Assembly: GCA_023259035.1 (NCBI GenBank)
Contig: JAHFRA010000008.1
Span: 42,309 to 106,308 of the forward strand
Source: Gallionella sp.
Lineage (GTDB): Bacteria > Pseudomonadota > Gammaproteobacteria > Burkholderiales > Gallionellaceae
Length of the DNA: 64,000 bases
Direction: 5' to 3'
The notes beneath the pieces are model-generated. The model was not told the DNA's origin. It worked only from the letters and a program-made list of their open reading frames with translations, and did not search any database. Positions 42,833 through 52,687 of this stretch are shown here, one piece after another (position 1 is the first letter of the stretch; the number at the start of each line of letters is the position of its first letter). The position numbers and the translations under genes are program-made.

Positions 42833-44955
42833 AATTGCTGGTAGGTTTGGCAACGCGAAAGCAATTCTTCATGACGACCGGCATCGGCCAAACGTCCCTG
42901 CTGCATGACCAATATGGAATGTGCGTTGACCAGAGTCGAAAGACGGTGAGAAATCATCACCACAGTGCGTCCGACCGCGATCTGCGACAAATTACGAATA
43001 AAAATGGCCTCGCTCTCGGGATCCAGGGCGCTTGCAGCTTCATCTAGAATAAGGATGCGCGGTTTCGACAGCAGGGATCTCGCTATCGACAAGCGCTGCT
43101 TCTGACCGCCACTCAGGTTGGATGCGTTTTCCTCCAATAGTGTGTCGTACCCTTGAGGAAGCCGCTCAATGAACTCGTCTGCGCCAGCAGCTTGAGCCGC
43201 GGCAACGATTTCCTCAAAAGAAGCATCCGGTTTGGTGGCGATAATGTTTTCGCGAACCGTGCCGCGGAACAGGAAGTTATCCTGCATGACAATGCCAATC
43301 TGGCGACGCAAATGAGACAGATCGATCTCGCGGGCATCCAGCCCATCAAACCGGACGACACCTTCCTGCACAGCGTAGAGCCCCTGTATCAACTTGGCGA
43401 GCGTGGTCTTGCCTGAACCGCTTCGGCCAACGATCCCCACTACAGAGCCGGATGCAATTGTGAACGTTGCCTGATCCAGTGCGGTTATGCTGGCACCCGG
43501 ATAGCGGAACGTGACGTTATCGAAACTGATTTCGCCCTTCATCTCCGGACGTAACCCGCCGCTGCCGCGCCCCTCCGGAGGCCGATTCATGATTTGCCCC
43601 AGCAAATCCACCGAGACACGTGTTTGCTGATAGTCGTTGATCAACCCGACAATCTGCATCAATGGGCCGGAAACCCGCCCGGAAAGCATCTGAAACCCAA
43701 TCAGGACACCTACCGTCATTGTCTGGTCAAATACCCCTTGCGCCCCGACGAAAATGATGGTTACAGGCATCAACTTGCCGATGAAATCGGTAACTGCAAC
43801 GCCCGTAATCGAAGTTCTCGCGACGCGAAAATGCCGCGTGATTGATTCAGCCGACAATTGATCCCATATGCGTCTCTGCACCGGTTCAATCGCAAGCGCT
43901 TTGACCGTTCTCATGCCGTGTATGGTTTCGACCAGCAGCGCCTGACGCTTTCCCTCGGCTGTATTCACCGCGTCAAGCTGGCGCCGGTAGGTCGGCAGCA
44001 AAGCAAAAATGATTGCCGAGATAACCAGAGAAAACGCCAGCACGATCAAGGCCAGTTTGAATGAATAGAAAAACAGGATGGGTAAGTAAATTAACAGCGA
44101 TACCGTGTCGAGCGCGGTAAAAAAAAGCCGGCCAGTGAGAAAATTGCGAATGCTCTCGATCTGTAGCATGTTGCGGGTCACCACCCCGGCAGAAGTCGTC
44201 TCGAAATAATCGATTGGCAATGAGAGCAGATGCCCGAATGCACGGCGTGTAATATGCATGTCAATCTTGTTGGTTGCCGCGAGAAGCAGAATCTGGCGCA
44301 GGTAAACAAACAGCGATTCAAACAACATCGCAATTACCACGCCAACCGTGAGCACCGAAAGCGTGGAAACACTCTGGTGGACAAGTACTTTGTCGATCAC
44401 CAGTTGAAAAAAAATCGGCGATGCCAGCGCCAACAGCGTCATTGCAAACGCGGCAATGGCAATATCCCTGAAAGCGGCTTTTTGCTTCCATATCTCCGGG
44501 ATGAACCAACGCAGGCCGAACGGCTGGTTCGTATCCGAGAGCGAATGGCTGCGTTTCAGAAAAACGACATCTCCATCCCAGAGGCCGCAAAACTTCTCAC
44601 GACCGATCCACGCCACGGCAGTCATGTCTGCCGACGGATCGAGAACCGCCACAAGACCTTCGCTATCGCCCTCGGCGGCGCGTACACCGACAACAATAAC
44701 CCCTTTGCCATCGGTCAGTCTGGCCAGAGTGGGGAATACACCTTTCTGCGCAAAAAGGCCATTCCACGAAAGCTTTTCGTTTTTCGCTTTCAAGCCTATT
44801 TCGGTAGCCATGCGGAGCACCAAAGCGATTGCTGGCTCCTCGTCAGTCAATGCGTATTCATGGATCAATCGCTCGGGATTAACCTGCAATCCGTGATGCT
44901 GGGCAATGGCAGTGAGGCATTGAACAACGGTATGGGAAAACTTTTCGCCCATCAT
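42805..44955 (-). CDS. Type I secretion ABC transporter with degenerate C39 domain
   Basis: ABC exporter of the HlyB/LapB type. The 716 residues start with a C39-like domain (1 to about 135) in which the catalytic Cys position appears as Thr in HTVVQCLTAIAQHHG; substrates are therefore probably not cleaved but bound, as in HlyB. A six-helix membrane domain follows (about 160-450; ASPIFFQLVIDKVLVHQSV). The nucleotide-binding domain has Walker A GRSGSGKTT (near 508), signature LSGGQKQR (near 615) and Walker B ILILDEA. It starts at ATGA overlapping the outer-membrane gene, so the operon reads outer-membrane factor, ABC, HlyD. Confidence 0.95.
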   Translation of the reverse strand: MMGEKFSHTVVQCLTAIAQHHGLQVNPERLIHEYALTDEEPAIALVLRMATEIGLKAKNEKLSWNGLFAQKGVFPTLARLTDGKGVIVVGVRAAEGDSEGLVAVLDPSADMTAVAWIGREKFCGLWDGDVVFLKRSHSLSDTNQPFGLRWFIPEIWKQKAAFRDIAIAAFAMTLLALASPIFFQLVIDKVLVHQSVSTLSVLTVGVVIAMLFESLFVYLRQILLLAATNKIDMHITRRAFGHLLSLPIDYFETTSAGVVTRNMLQIESIRNFLTGRLFFTALDTVSLLIYLPILFFYSFKLALIVLAFSLVISAIIFALLPTYRRQLDAVNTAEGKRQALLVETIHGMRTVKALAIEPVQRRIWDQLSAESITRHFRVARTSITGVAVTDFIGKLMPVTIIFVGAQGVFDQTMTVGVLIGFQMLSGRVSGPLMQIVGLINDYQQTRVSVDLLGQIMNRPPEGRGSGGLRPEMKGEISFDNVTFRYPGASITALDQATFTIASGSVVGIVGRSGSGKTTLAKLIQGLYAVQEGVVRFDGLDAREIDLSHLRRQIGIVMQDNFLFRGTVRENIIATKPDASFEEIVAAAQAAGADEFIERLPQGYDTLLEENASNLSGGQKQRLSIARSLLSKPRILILDEAASALDPESEAIFIRNLSQIAVGRTVVMISHRLSTLVNAHSILVMQQGRLADAGRHEELLSRCQTYQQLWNQQTSHL

Positions 44956-47135
44956 TTATCCTTCGCTCCGATGCTGCTTTCCGGCAATGCCTGATCAGAT
45001 TCCATTTCCGGCTCGCCAGCCACACGTCCAGCTGTTTTCGACGATACGGCCGCAGGCAAAAACTTGTTGGCAGACAGCATCCCTGCGCCACGAACGACAT
45101 CCGTGGTGGATTTTATATCCGGTGTTTCGTCTTTCTGCGGCAAAGGAGTGGCAGCAACCGTCTCATCCGAATGCGAGGAGACGACACGACAACGCTGGAA
45201 GTTTGCCCGAAGCGCTGCACATAGTTCCTGAGCGGCTTCGGGTGTTACGAATTTGCCAACGTACAAGCGATACCATGACATCTGGCTAGCTGCGCTGTCT
45301 TCTACTTTTCCATGCAGGCGGGGGAGTACAAAATGGTTCTCCATCAGTTTCGGGTAACGCGTCCGCAGATCGCGCCAAGTGGCATCAATCGTTGTGCGAT
45401 AGTACAGACCGGGCAATTCGACTTGCCAGAAATTTTCAGCCGTCGATGGTGTAACCCAATCGACGCCATTGTCTGCAAAATCTTTTTTCGGCACAACAAG
45501 GGAATTTGCTTCAGGAACATCATCTCCAGCCAAGGTTGGACGAACGCCCTTTCCAGGCAGCTGTTCACCAAAATTCACACCGCCGCCCAATGCCTGGAAC
45601 AGGCTGATATATTCACGATAATGGCTCATCTTGATCTGCTGGTATTCGTCCAGATAGCGTTGATAAGTACGCTCTGTATCAAGCAAAGCCAGATAGTCGA
45701 TTCCCCCGCTAGCGTACGCCTCGGCGCTGCTATTCCATACTTGCCGCGCCGAGTCGGCGACTTTTTGCTGTGAGTCGAGGCGCTGGCCAGTCTGCCGGAT
45801 GGCGACCAGAGCGCTCTCCACCTCTTTCACCGCCTGATAAATGGTACGCGCATAAGTTTCCACCATTTCTTCGTGTATCGCCTGCGCATTGTCCTTCTCA
45901 CTCGCCAGTTTGCCGCCGTCAAAAATGCTGGCCGTAAAGCCTGCAAGCGCATTCCAGAAAAGAGTCGAGGGCTGAAAAAGCTGCGCCATGGAAAGACTGC
46001 TGTAACCCACCTGCGCCGAGAGATCCAGTGGTGGAAGAAGACGGGCACGAGCCACGTCGACGTTGGCATCTGCCGCAAGCAACCGAGCTTCTGCCATACG
46101 CACATCAGGGCGACGAAGCAGCAGAGAAGAAGGCAATGCTGGAACAACAGCGGGAAGATAAAGCGTGTCAAGACCGTCGCCGGAAAGCTTCAGCGATCCC
46201 GGAACGGTTCCCACCAGGAAAGCAATGTTTGTGAGCGCATCTTCACGTTGCTGCTCAAGACTGTGTATTGTCGAGCGAGCTGCAAAAACAATCACTTTTT
46301 GCTGGTCCAAATCAATCAGCGTCGCATCGTCGACATCTAACCGTGCCTCAATAGCGGCCAACATGCCGCCCAATACAGACTCGGTCTTACGGGCAACCCG
46401 CAAGCGGTCATTCAGAGAAAGAAACTCGACGTAGGCGGAAGCAATATTGGCGGCCATGTTTCTTTGCACATTGTCGCGTTCGAACGCTGCCTGCCACAGC
46501 TGGAATTTGGCGGATTCCGCCAAAGAACTCTGCTCACCCCAAACATCCGCACGCCAACTTCCGCGCACGCTCGCCTGGTATGACTTCTGGGATGTACTAT
46601 TCCCCGCACCTGATGAACTGCTACCCACCCCTGCCGGAACACCTCCGACTCCGAGCGCGCCACCAGGCGATTGAATCGCCGCACCAATGGGAGCACTGAT
46701 GGTCGGCAGCATACCGGCGCGAGCCTGATCAGCACGTGTCTTGGCTTGGGCCAGCCGAAGTGTCGCAATACGTACATCGGCATTATTGGACACCCCCCTG
46801 TCTACCAATTCAACCAACTCTGAATTCCCGAAAGATCGCCACCACTCAGCCAGACCGGCCTCCTGTGGAGTATTCAATTTTGCAGGGGTATCTATTGAAT
46901 TTTTGGGATTAGATGTCGTACCCAGCACATCTTTAGCAGAGTTTTTATATTGTGCCGGCAAAGCCATCCGAGGCACATCGTAGCCATCACGTTTAATTGC
47001 GCACCCGGGCAACACCGAGGCAACAAGACCAATGCAAAGGACTTCCGTTGTTCTTCTAAATACAGACGAGCAGCTACGCCACCGTTTTGTAGCTCGGCTG
47101 AAGAACGTCGAAAATGTTTGGCAAAAATTCAGCAT
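44952..47135 (-). CDS. TolC/NodT-like outer membrane factor fused to a SPOR domain
   Basis: Outer-membrane channel of the type I system. The 727 residues begin with a long leader ending in a lipobox (VASVLPGC, Cys about 45). Residues about 85-540 have the two-repeat outer-membrane-efflux pattern of NodT-type lipoproteins: LAEWWRSFGNSELVELVDRG, NADVRIATLRLAQAKTRADQ, LLLRRPDVRMAEARLLAADA. The C-terminal 200 residues add a SPOR-like region (WYRLYVGKFVTPEAAQELCA and NFQRCRVVS), a fold that binds denuded septal peptidoglycan, then a disordered tail. Such a fusion would tether the channel to the cell wall (inference). First gene of the operon. Confidence 0.88.
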   Translation of the reverse strand: MLNFCQTFSTFFSRATKRWRSCSSVFRRTTEVLCIGLVASVLPGCAIKRDGYDVPRMALPAQYKNSAKDVLGTTSNPKNSIDTPAKLNTPQEAGLAEWWRSFGNSELVELVDRGVSNNADVRIATLRLAQAKTRADQARAGMLPTISAPIGAAIQSPGGALGVGGVPAGVGSSSSGAGNSTSQKSYQASVRGSWRADVWGEQSSLAESAKFQLWQAAFERDNVQRNMAANIASAYVEFLSLNDRLRVARKTESVLGGMLAAIEARLDVDDATLIDLDQQKVIVFAARSTIHSLEQQREDALTNIAFLVGTVPGSLKLSGDGLDTLYLPAVVPALPSSLLLRRPDVRMAEARLLAADANVDVARARLLPPLDLSAQVGYSSLSMAQLFQPSTLFWNALAGFTASIFDGGKLASEKDNAQAIHEEMVETYARTIYQAVKEVESALVAIRQTGQRLDSQQKVADSARQVWNSSAEAYASGGIDYLALLDTERTYQRYLDEYQQIKMSHYREYISLFQALGGGVNFGEQLPGKGVRPTLAGDDVPEANSLVVPKKDFADNGVDWVTPSTAENFWQVELPGLYYRTTIDATWRDLRTRYPKLMENHFVLPRLHGKVEDSAASQMSWYRLYVGKFVTPEAAQELCAALRANFQRCRVVSSHSDETVAATPLPQKDETPDIKSTTDVVRGAGMLSANKFLPAAVSSKTAGRVAGEPEMESDQALPESSIGAKDK

Positions 47136-47701
47136 AGACTCACTGTAACTATAACAAAGGCGGCTTCAAGCCCCAAAGTGCAGGAATATTTATTTCTGTT
47201 TCCACATTACCCGTTGCTACCATTGAGCGAAATAATCTCGTGGCTTGTGCGCAGTTCTTTGTTTGCATAGGCCATCTTCGCATCAGTCAATACCCCGGTT
47301 TTTCCAGATAATAAACAAGGAGCAGTTGTTGTGGCTTAGGTAATCAATTTTTATCGGGCTAAAGAAATTTAAAGGCATCCTGAGAATTCGTCATGCCGGA
47401 CTCGATCCGGCATCCGGCGGCTTGATTGAATTGGATTCAAGCCTTCACCGGAATGACAATACCGAAATTATTAGAACTTTCCTTAATTCTTCTTTAGCTA
47501 ATAGGCGTCATACTAAGTTCGTTGAGCATTGGTGGATGCTGCAATTAGATGGCGTAATAGGCTCTTGTTTGTGGGATTAAAGCGGGAGGGATCTGCCGCA
47601 AAATACATTCAGCTTCAATGGCCTGCCATTTTATTAATAATCCTGCCATAATTTGGCCGAACCGAATTGTTTGGCAGCTTTTTTCCTGATGGGAGTATAA
47701 C
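47136..47701. other. Gene-free region upstream of pseB
   Basis: Divergent intergenic stretch that should hold promoters for the secretion operon (leftward) and the pse operon (rightward). It contains GTCATGCCGGACTCGATCCG with GGCATCC and a matching CCGGAATGAC (47394-47459), a dispersed-repeat pattern, flanked by inverted GGCTAAAGAAATTTAAAGG (47357) and CTTTCCTTAATTCTTCTTTAGC (about 47480, one base over in composition). I see no JUMPStart/ops sequence and no clear sigma-28 site. Confidence 0.5.
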
Positions 47702-48700
47702 TTGTTCAATGATAAATCCATCCTCATCACCGGCGGTACAGGCTCGTTTGGCCACTCCTTTGTACCAATGACACTGGCAAAATATAACCCGCGTCGTTTG
47801 GTGATTTTCTCACGTGATGAAATGAAACAGTGGGAGATGGCCAAGCTATATGGCAATGATAAGAGGGTGCGATTTTTTATCGGTGATGTGCGTGACAAGG
47901 ATCGCCTTGCGCGCGCACTTGATGGTGTTGATTACGTCGTCCATGCTGCTGCCACCAAGATCGTTCCGACAGCGGAATATAATCCCTTTGAGTGCGTTAA
48001 AACCAACATAATCGGCGCCATGAATCTGATTGACGCATGCATTGACCATCGCGTCAAACGTGTGGTGGCACTTTCGACCGACAAGGCTAGCAGTCCGGCA
48101 AATCTGTATGGCGCAACCAAGCTGGCATCGGACAAACTTTTTGTCGCCGGCAATTCATACTCGGGATATAGCGACACCCGTTTTGGCGTGGTGCGTTATG
48201 GTAACGTCATGGGTTCGCGCGGTTCCGTCATTCCCTATTTTCTCTCAATTGCAGATAAAGGGTTACTGCCGATCACCGATGCTCGCATGACCCGTTTTAT
48301 GATCACTTTGGAACAAGGTGTCGAGCTCGTTTGGCATGCTTTTGAAGACATGGAGGGAGGGGAGATATATGTAAAAAAAATCCCCTCGATGAAATTGACC
48401 GACGTAGCGCTTGCCGTAGCGCCCGATGCCAAGCATGAAATCGTCGGCATTCGCCCCGGTGAAAAGCTTCATGAACAAATGATTGGCACTGAAGACGTGC
48501 TCTACACTTACGAATACCCTGAACACTATAAAATATTGCCTTCCATAAATAATTGGAGCTCCGATCCATACCGCATCAAGGATGGGAAAAAGGTTGCGGA
48601 AGATTTCACCTACTGCTCGGATAACAACACGGAATGGATGAATATTGAAACGCTACAGGCGTGGATCGCACAAAACCGTGTAAAGATTGGCACGGCATAA
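47702..48700 (+). CDS. pseB: PseB, UDP-GlcNAc 4,6-dehydratase (inverting)
   Basis: First step of pseudaminic acid synthesis. The start is TTG at 47702 with GGGAG six bases upstream; 332 residues. Short-chain dehydrogenase fold: Rossmann GGTGSFG (11-17), the catalytic Asp-Lys pair in LSTDKASSP (127-128) and the YGATK motif (Tyr 136, Lys 140). The opening MFNDKSILITGGTGSFG and FSRDEMKQWEM are typical of PseB rather than retaining dehydratases. First gene of a long, tightly spaced operon. Confidence 0.96.
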   Translation: MFNDKSILITGGTGSFGHSFVPMTLAKYNPRRLVIFSRDEMKQWEMAKLYGNDKRVRFFIGDVRDKDRLARALDGVDYVVHAAATKIVPTAEYNPFECVKTNIIGAMNLIDACIDHRVKRVVALSTDKASSPANLYGATKLASDKLFVAGNSYSGYSDTRFGVVRYGNVMGSRGSVIPYFLSIADKGLLPITDARMTRFMITLEQGVELVWHAFEDMEGGEIYVKKIPSMKLTDVALAVAPDAKHEIVGIRPGEKLHEQMIGTEDVLYTYEYPEHYKILPSINNWSSDPYRIKDGKKVAEDFTYCSDNNTEWMNIETLQAWIAQNRVKIGTA

Positions 48701-48705
48701 CAGAG

Positions 48706-49866
48706 ATGATTCCTTACGGCCGGCAAGATATTTCTGATGCGGACATTCGGGCGGTTGTGGATGTGCTGCGTTCCGACTTCTTGACACAAGGCCCGGCCGT
48801 TCCCGCTTTTGAAAGATCTATCGCTGATTATTGTGGTACGCAGCATGCTGTTGCTGTGAACAGTGCTACGAGCGCTCTGCACATTGCCTGTTTGGCGTTA
48901 GGCGTAGGTCCCGGCGATATAGTTTGGACCACCCCGATTACCTTCGTAGCGAGTGCAAACTGCGCGCTTTATTGTGGCGCGCAGATTGATTTCGTGGACA
49001 TCGATCCGCGCACCTATAATCTCAGTGCGGTGCGCTTGGCGGAAAAGTTGTCGCAAGCGGAAGCAACCGGAAAATTACCCAAAGCAGTAATCCCTGTTCA
49101 TTTGTGCGGTCAACCCTGCGACATGGCGGGGATTCATGCGCTTAGCCAGCGATATGGTTTCAAGATCATCGAGGATGCTTCGCACGCCATTGGCGGAAAA
49201 TACAAAAGCGAACCGATAGGCAATTGCCGCTACAGCGACATCACCGTATTCAGCTTCCACCCGGTTAAAATAATCACCACCGGCGAAGGCGGCATGGCAC
49301 TGACCAACAATGAGAATCTTGCCAAGCGCATGCAATTGCTGCGCAGCCACGGCATTACCCGGGATGCGGTAGATATGACTCACGCACCTGACGGGCCTTG
49401 GTACTACCAGCAGATTGGCCTGGGTTACAATTACCGCATGACGGATATTCAGGCCGCGCTGGGCATGAGTCAGATGCAGCGACTGGATGAATTTGTCGCC
49501 AAACGTCATATGCTTGCCAAACGATATATTGAACTGCTGGCAGCGTTACCTGTAGTGACACCTTGGCAACACTCAGACAGCTATTCCGGATTTCATTTGT
49601 ATGTGATACGACTGGAGCCGGGTGAAACCAGCAAGGCACAACGTGAAGTATTTGAGGCGTTGCGTGCGGCTGGTATCGGCGTGAATCTGCATTATATTCC
49701 TGTGTATAGGCAGCCGTATTATGAACAGCTCGGCTTCAAGACCGGGCATTGTCCGGAAGCTGAACAATATTATGCTGAAGCAATCAGTTTGCCGTTGTAC
49801 ACAACATTGACGGAAGCCCAGCAAAATCAGGTGGTAACCTCATTACGAGAAGCGACAAGTATATGA
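48706..49866 (+). CDS. pseC: PseC, UDP-4-amino-4,6-dideoxy-L-AltNAc aminotransferase
   Basis: PLP-dependent DegT-family aminotransferase, second step of the pathway. The ATG at 48706 (MIPYGRQDISDADIRAVVDV) lies five bases after the pseB stop; 386 residues. The PLP Lys is in FSFHPVKIITTGEGG (Lys 188), with Asp 157 in IIEDASHAIGG. These motifs, and the position between pseB and pseF, fix the assignment. Stop overlaps pseF as ATGA. Confidence 0.95.
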   Translation: MIPYGRQDISDADIRAVVDVLRSDFLTQGPAVPAFERSIADYCGTQHAVAVNSATSALHIACLALGVGPGDIVWTTPITFVASANCALYCGAQIDFVDIDPRTYNLSAVRLAEKLSQAEATGKLPKAVIPVHLCGQPCDMAGIHALSQRYGFKIIEDASHAIGGKYKSEPIGNCRYSDITVFSFHPVKIITTGEGGMALTNNENLAKRMQLLRSHGITRDAVDMTHAPDGPWYYQQIGLGYNYRMTDIQAALGMSQMQRLDEFVAKRHMLAKRYIELLAALPVVTPWQHSDSYSGFHLYVIRLEPGETSKAQREVFEALRAAGIGVNLHYIPVYRQPYYEQLGFKTGHCPEAEQYYAEAISLPLYTTLTEAQQNQVVTSLREATSI

Positions 49867-50564
49867 AAATCGCTGTCATTCCCGCGCGCGGCGGCAGCAA
49901 GCGCATCCCGCGCAAGAATATCCGTGAGTTCGCGGGCAAGCCGATGATCGTCTACGCCATCGAAGCGGCCACAGGCTGCGGCCTGTTTGATCATGTCATC
50001 GTCAGCACCGATGACGAGGAGATTGCCCGCATCGCCCGTGAGCACGGCGCTGAAATTCCGTTCATGCGTCCCGCCGAGCTGTCGGACGACCATACTGCCA
50101 CCGTGCCAGTGATCGCGCATGCCATTGAGGCCTGTCGAAAGACCGGCTGGGAGGCGCGATTAGTCTGTTGTATCTACCCGGCGGTTCCGCTGATCCAGAC
50201 GCAAGATCTGCGCGATGCCCATGCGCTACTGGAGCAGGGCGGCGCCGAGTATGCGTTCACCATCACGCCATTTCCTTCCGCCATCCAGCGGGCGCTACGC
50301 CGTCTGCCCGATGGCAGTATGCGCGCCTTCAACCCGGAATTTGTCAACACCCGCACCCAGGATTTGGAACCCGCCTACTATGACGCTGGCCAGTTCTATT
50401 GGGGCAAGGTGGAGGCTTGGCTGAAGGGCCATTCGCCGCATCAGACCGGCAAGGGGCTGGTGATACCGGAATGGCGCGCGGTGGACATCGACACGCCGGA
50501 TGACTGGGCGCGCGCTGAAGTGATCTACCAGTTGTTGAACCCGGAGGAAAAATGTAATGAGTAA
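49863..50564 (+). CDS. pseF: PseF, CMP-pseudaminic acid cytidylyltransferase
   Basis: Activates pseudaminic acid with CTP, giving the donor used by glycosyltransferases. The 233 residues open with the nucleotidyltransferase motif IPARGGSKRIPRKNIREFAG (7-26) and continue with VIVSTDDEEIARIA and AVDIDTPDDWARAE, as in NeuA-like enzymes. It overlaps pseC by four bases and the following methylase by eight. Confidence 0.95.
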   Translation: MKIAVIPARGGSKRIPRKNIREFAGKPMIVYAIEAATGCGLFDHVIVSTDDEEIARIAREHGAEIPFMRPAELSDDHTATVPVIAHAIEACRKTGWEARLVCCIYPAVPLIQTQDLRDAHALLEQGGAEYAFTITPFPSAIQRALRRLPDGSMRAFNPEFVNTRTQDLEPAYYDAGQFYWGKVEAWLKGHSPHQTGKGLVIPEWRAVDIDTPDDWARAEVIYQLLNPEEKCNE

Positions 50565-51177
50565 ATTCAGGACCGAGCAGGAAGGCTTTTGGGCGGGCGA
50601 ATTCGGCAACGAATACATCAGGCGCAATCAGGGTGCGGATGTGGTTGCCAGCAACATCGGCTTGTTCGCCAAAGCTTTGCAGCATGCGCAGGCAATCGGC
50701 AGCATTCTGGAGATGGGGGCCAATATCGGCATGAACATGCACGCCCTGCACCCCTTGTTCCCCCAAGCCGAACTGCATGCCGTAGAGATCAACGTCCAGG
50801 CCTACGAGCAACTGCGCCAACTGCTTTTCGTCAACGCCATCAACTCCTCCATCTTGGATTTCACTCCCACCCGGAATTTCGATTTGGTGCTAATCAAGGG
50901 TGTGCTCATCCACCTTGATCCATCCATCCTCCCCGAGGTCTATGACAAGCTATTTACGGCCAGCCAGCGCTATATTCTGGTGGCCGAGTACTACAATCCC
51001 AGCCCGGTGGAGATCAGTTATCGCGGCCACAGCAACCGGCTGTTCAAGCGCGACTTTGCGGGTGAATTGATGGCGCGCCACCCTTCGCTCCAGTTGGTCG
51101 ACTACGGCTTCGCCTACCATCTCGATCCGAAGTGGGTGCAGGATGACCTCAGCTGGTTCCTGATGGAAAAACGCTGA
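50557..51177 (+). CDS. Pseudaminic-acid-biosynthesis-associated methylase
   Basis: A SAM-dependent methyltransferase type found within pse operons. The 206 residues start SKFRTEQEGFWAGEFGNEYI, and motif I is ILEMGANIGMN (about 50-60), followed by HAVEINVQAYEQLR and the LIKGVLIHLDPSILPEVY stretch. The reaction is unknown; methylation of a Pse derivative or of the glycan is likely by context. It overlaps pseF by eight bases and pseG by one. Confidence 0.88.
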   Translation: MSKFRTEQEGFWAGEFGNEYIRRNQGADVVASNIGLFAKALQHAQAIGSILEMGANIGMNMHALHPLFPQAELHAVEINVQAYEQLRQLLFVNAINSSILDFTPTRNFDLVLIKGVLIHLDPSILPEVYDKLFTASQRYILVAEYYNPSPVEISYRGHSNRLFKRDFAGELMARHPSLQLVDYGFAYHLDPKWVQDDLSWFLMEKR

Positions 51178-52685
51178 TGCGTGTCGCCATCCGCGCTGAT
51201 GCTTCGCAAGAGATCGGTACGGGCCACATCATGCGCTGCCTGACGCTGGCGGATGCACTGAAGCAACGCGGTGCACGGGTTCGCTTTGTTAGCCGCCACC
51301 TGCCAGGGTATTTGCGCAACATGCTGGAGGTGAAAGGTCACGAGTTTACTTTGCTCGATAGCCCGCAGAATGAGGTAACTCTGGATGAACTTGCGCATGC
51401 CGGATGGCTGGGGGTCGGACAGGCGCGGGACGCGGAGGATTCCATTCGGGCGCTGTCCGATCTGACATGGGATTGGCTGATCATCGATCACTATGCACTG
51501 GATTTCCGCTGGGAATCGAAGCTTCGCCAGGCAGCCAGGAGAATTATGGTTATCGATGATATCGCTGATCGTCGGCACGATTGCGATATATTGCTGGATC
51601 AGAACTACTACCTAGACCAGGAAACCCGCTACACCGGCAAGGTGCCAGCTCATTGCCAACTTTTTATAGGGCCGCGTTATGCATTGCTGCGCGACGAATT
51701 CCGGCAGTTGCACGAACAAATCAAGGCGCGCAATGGGCCGGTTCAGCGTGTATTGGTGTTCTTTGGCGGCGTAGATGCCGATAACTATACAGGACGCGCC
51801 ATCGAGGCGCTCTGCGGGGCGGAGATTCCTGATCTCCATGTCGATGTGGTGATAGGCGCGCAGCATCCTTGCCGCGAGCAAATAGAAGCGACTTGCGTAC
51901 AGCATGGGTTTTCTTGCCATGCACAAACCAACAGGATGGCCGAGTTGATGGCTGCGGCTGATTTGGCGATCGGGGCCGGCGGTTCGGCAACTTGGGAGCG
52001 TTGCTGTTTGGGGTTGCCGGCCCTGACCATCTGCACGGCGGGCAATCAGCGCAAACAGATCGCTGAGGCGGCATATGAAAGTTTACTGTATGCACCTGAA
52101 CTGGAAAGTGAGTTAATTCCCGCGATTCGGCGGCATGTGATCGCACTTATGGAAAATGGCTACCTGAGACAGGCCATTTCCCGCAACGGGATGCAGGCTG
52201 TGGATGGCCGCGGCGTATTGCGGGTTACCGGAAATCTGGATTGCAGCGGCATTGAGATTCGAGTTGCAGGGCCGGATGATTCGGCAAAGCTGTTCGAGTG
52301 GCGCAATCACCCAACTATCAGGGCGGTTTCACGTAAACCTGACGTAATCAATTGGGAGGATCATCAAAAATGGTTTGCTTCGGTAGCGTCCTCACCTGAT
52401 AGATTATTGCTTGTTGGGCATTGCAATGGCTTGTCAGTCGGGGTGGTGCGTTTTGACATCAAAAGCGACGAGGCGAGCATTTCGATTTATCTTGTTCCAG
52501 ATATTAAGCAACCGGCGCAAGGGCGTGACCTTTTGCAATGTGCAGAACATTGGCTTGCTGCAAATCGGCCAGAAGTAAACAAGATTAGCGCCTATGTGCT
52601 CGGTGGAAATGATCGATCCCGGCGACTATTTTCAGGCGCTGGCTATCAGGTTGAGTCCATAAATTATTCAAAGGGGCTTCATTAA
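51177..52685 (+). CDS. pseG: PseG hydrolase fused to a PseH-like acetyltransferase
   Basis: Bifunctional protein of 502 residues. Residues 1 to about 345 are the PseG nucleotidase that removes UDP from the sugar: IRADASQEIGTGHIMRCLTL with the catalytic-type His 17, and the GT-B tail AADLAIGAGGSATWERCCLG with GLPALTI. Residues about 360-502 form a GNAT fold (IRVAGPDDSAKLFEWRNHP, SIYLVPDIKQPAQGRDLL, NDRSRRLFSGAGYQ) that should be PseH, the N-acetyltransferase acting one step before PseG. No separate pseH is present. One protein thus covers two consecutive steps. Confidence 0.93.
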   Translation: MRVAIRADASQEIGTGHIMRCLTLADALKQRGARVRFVSRHLPGYLRNMLEVKGHEFTLLDSPQNEVTLDELAHAGWLGVGQARDAEDSIRALSDLTWDWLIIDHYALDFRWESKLRQAARRIMVIDDIADRRHDCDILLDQNYYLDQETRYTGKVPAHCQLFIGPRYALLRDEFRQLHEQIKARNGPVQRVLVFFGGVDADNYTGRAIEALCGAEIPDLHVDVVIGAQHPCREQIEATCVQHGFSCHAQTNRMAELMAAADLAIGAGGSATWERCCLGLPALTICTAGNQRKQIAEAAYESLLYAPELESELIPAIRRHVIALMENGYLRQAISRNGMQAVDGRGVLRVTGNLDCSGIEIRVAGPDDSAKLFEWRNHPTIRAVSRKPDVINWEDHQKWFASVASSPDRLLLVGHCNGLSVGVVRFDIKSDEASISIYLVPDIKQPAQGRDLLQCAEHWLAANRPEVNKISAYVLGGNDRSRRLFSGAGYQVESINYSKGLH

Positions 52686-52687
52686 AA

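Noticed and set aside
47545..47898. Minus-strand frame of 117 codons over the pseB start
   Set aside because: Half of it is antisense to pseB and the rest lies in a promoter region; composition looks random.
51770..51785. GCCGATAAC inside pseG as an internal promoter
   Set aside because: No matching -35 and fully explained by coding sequence (DADNY).
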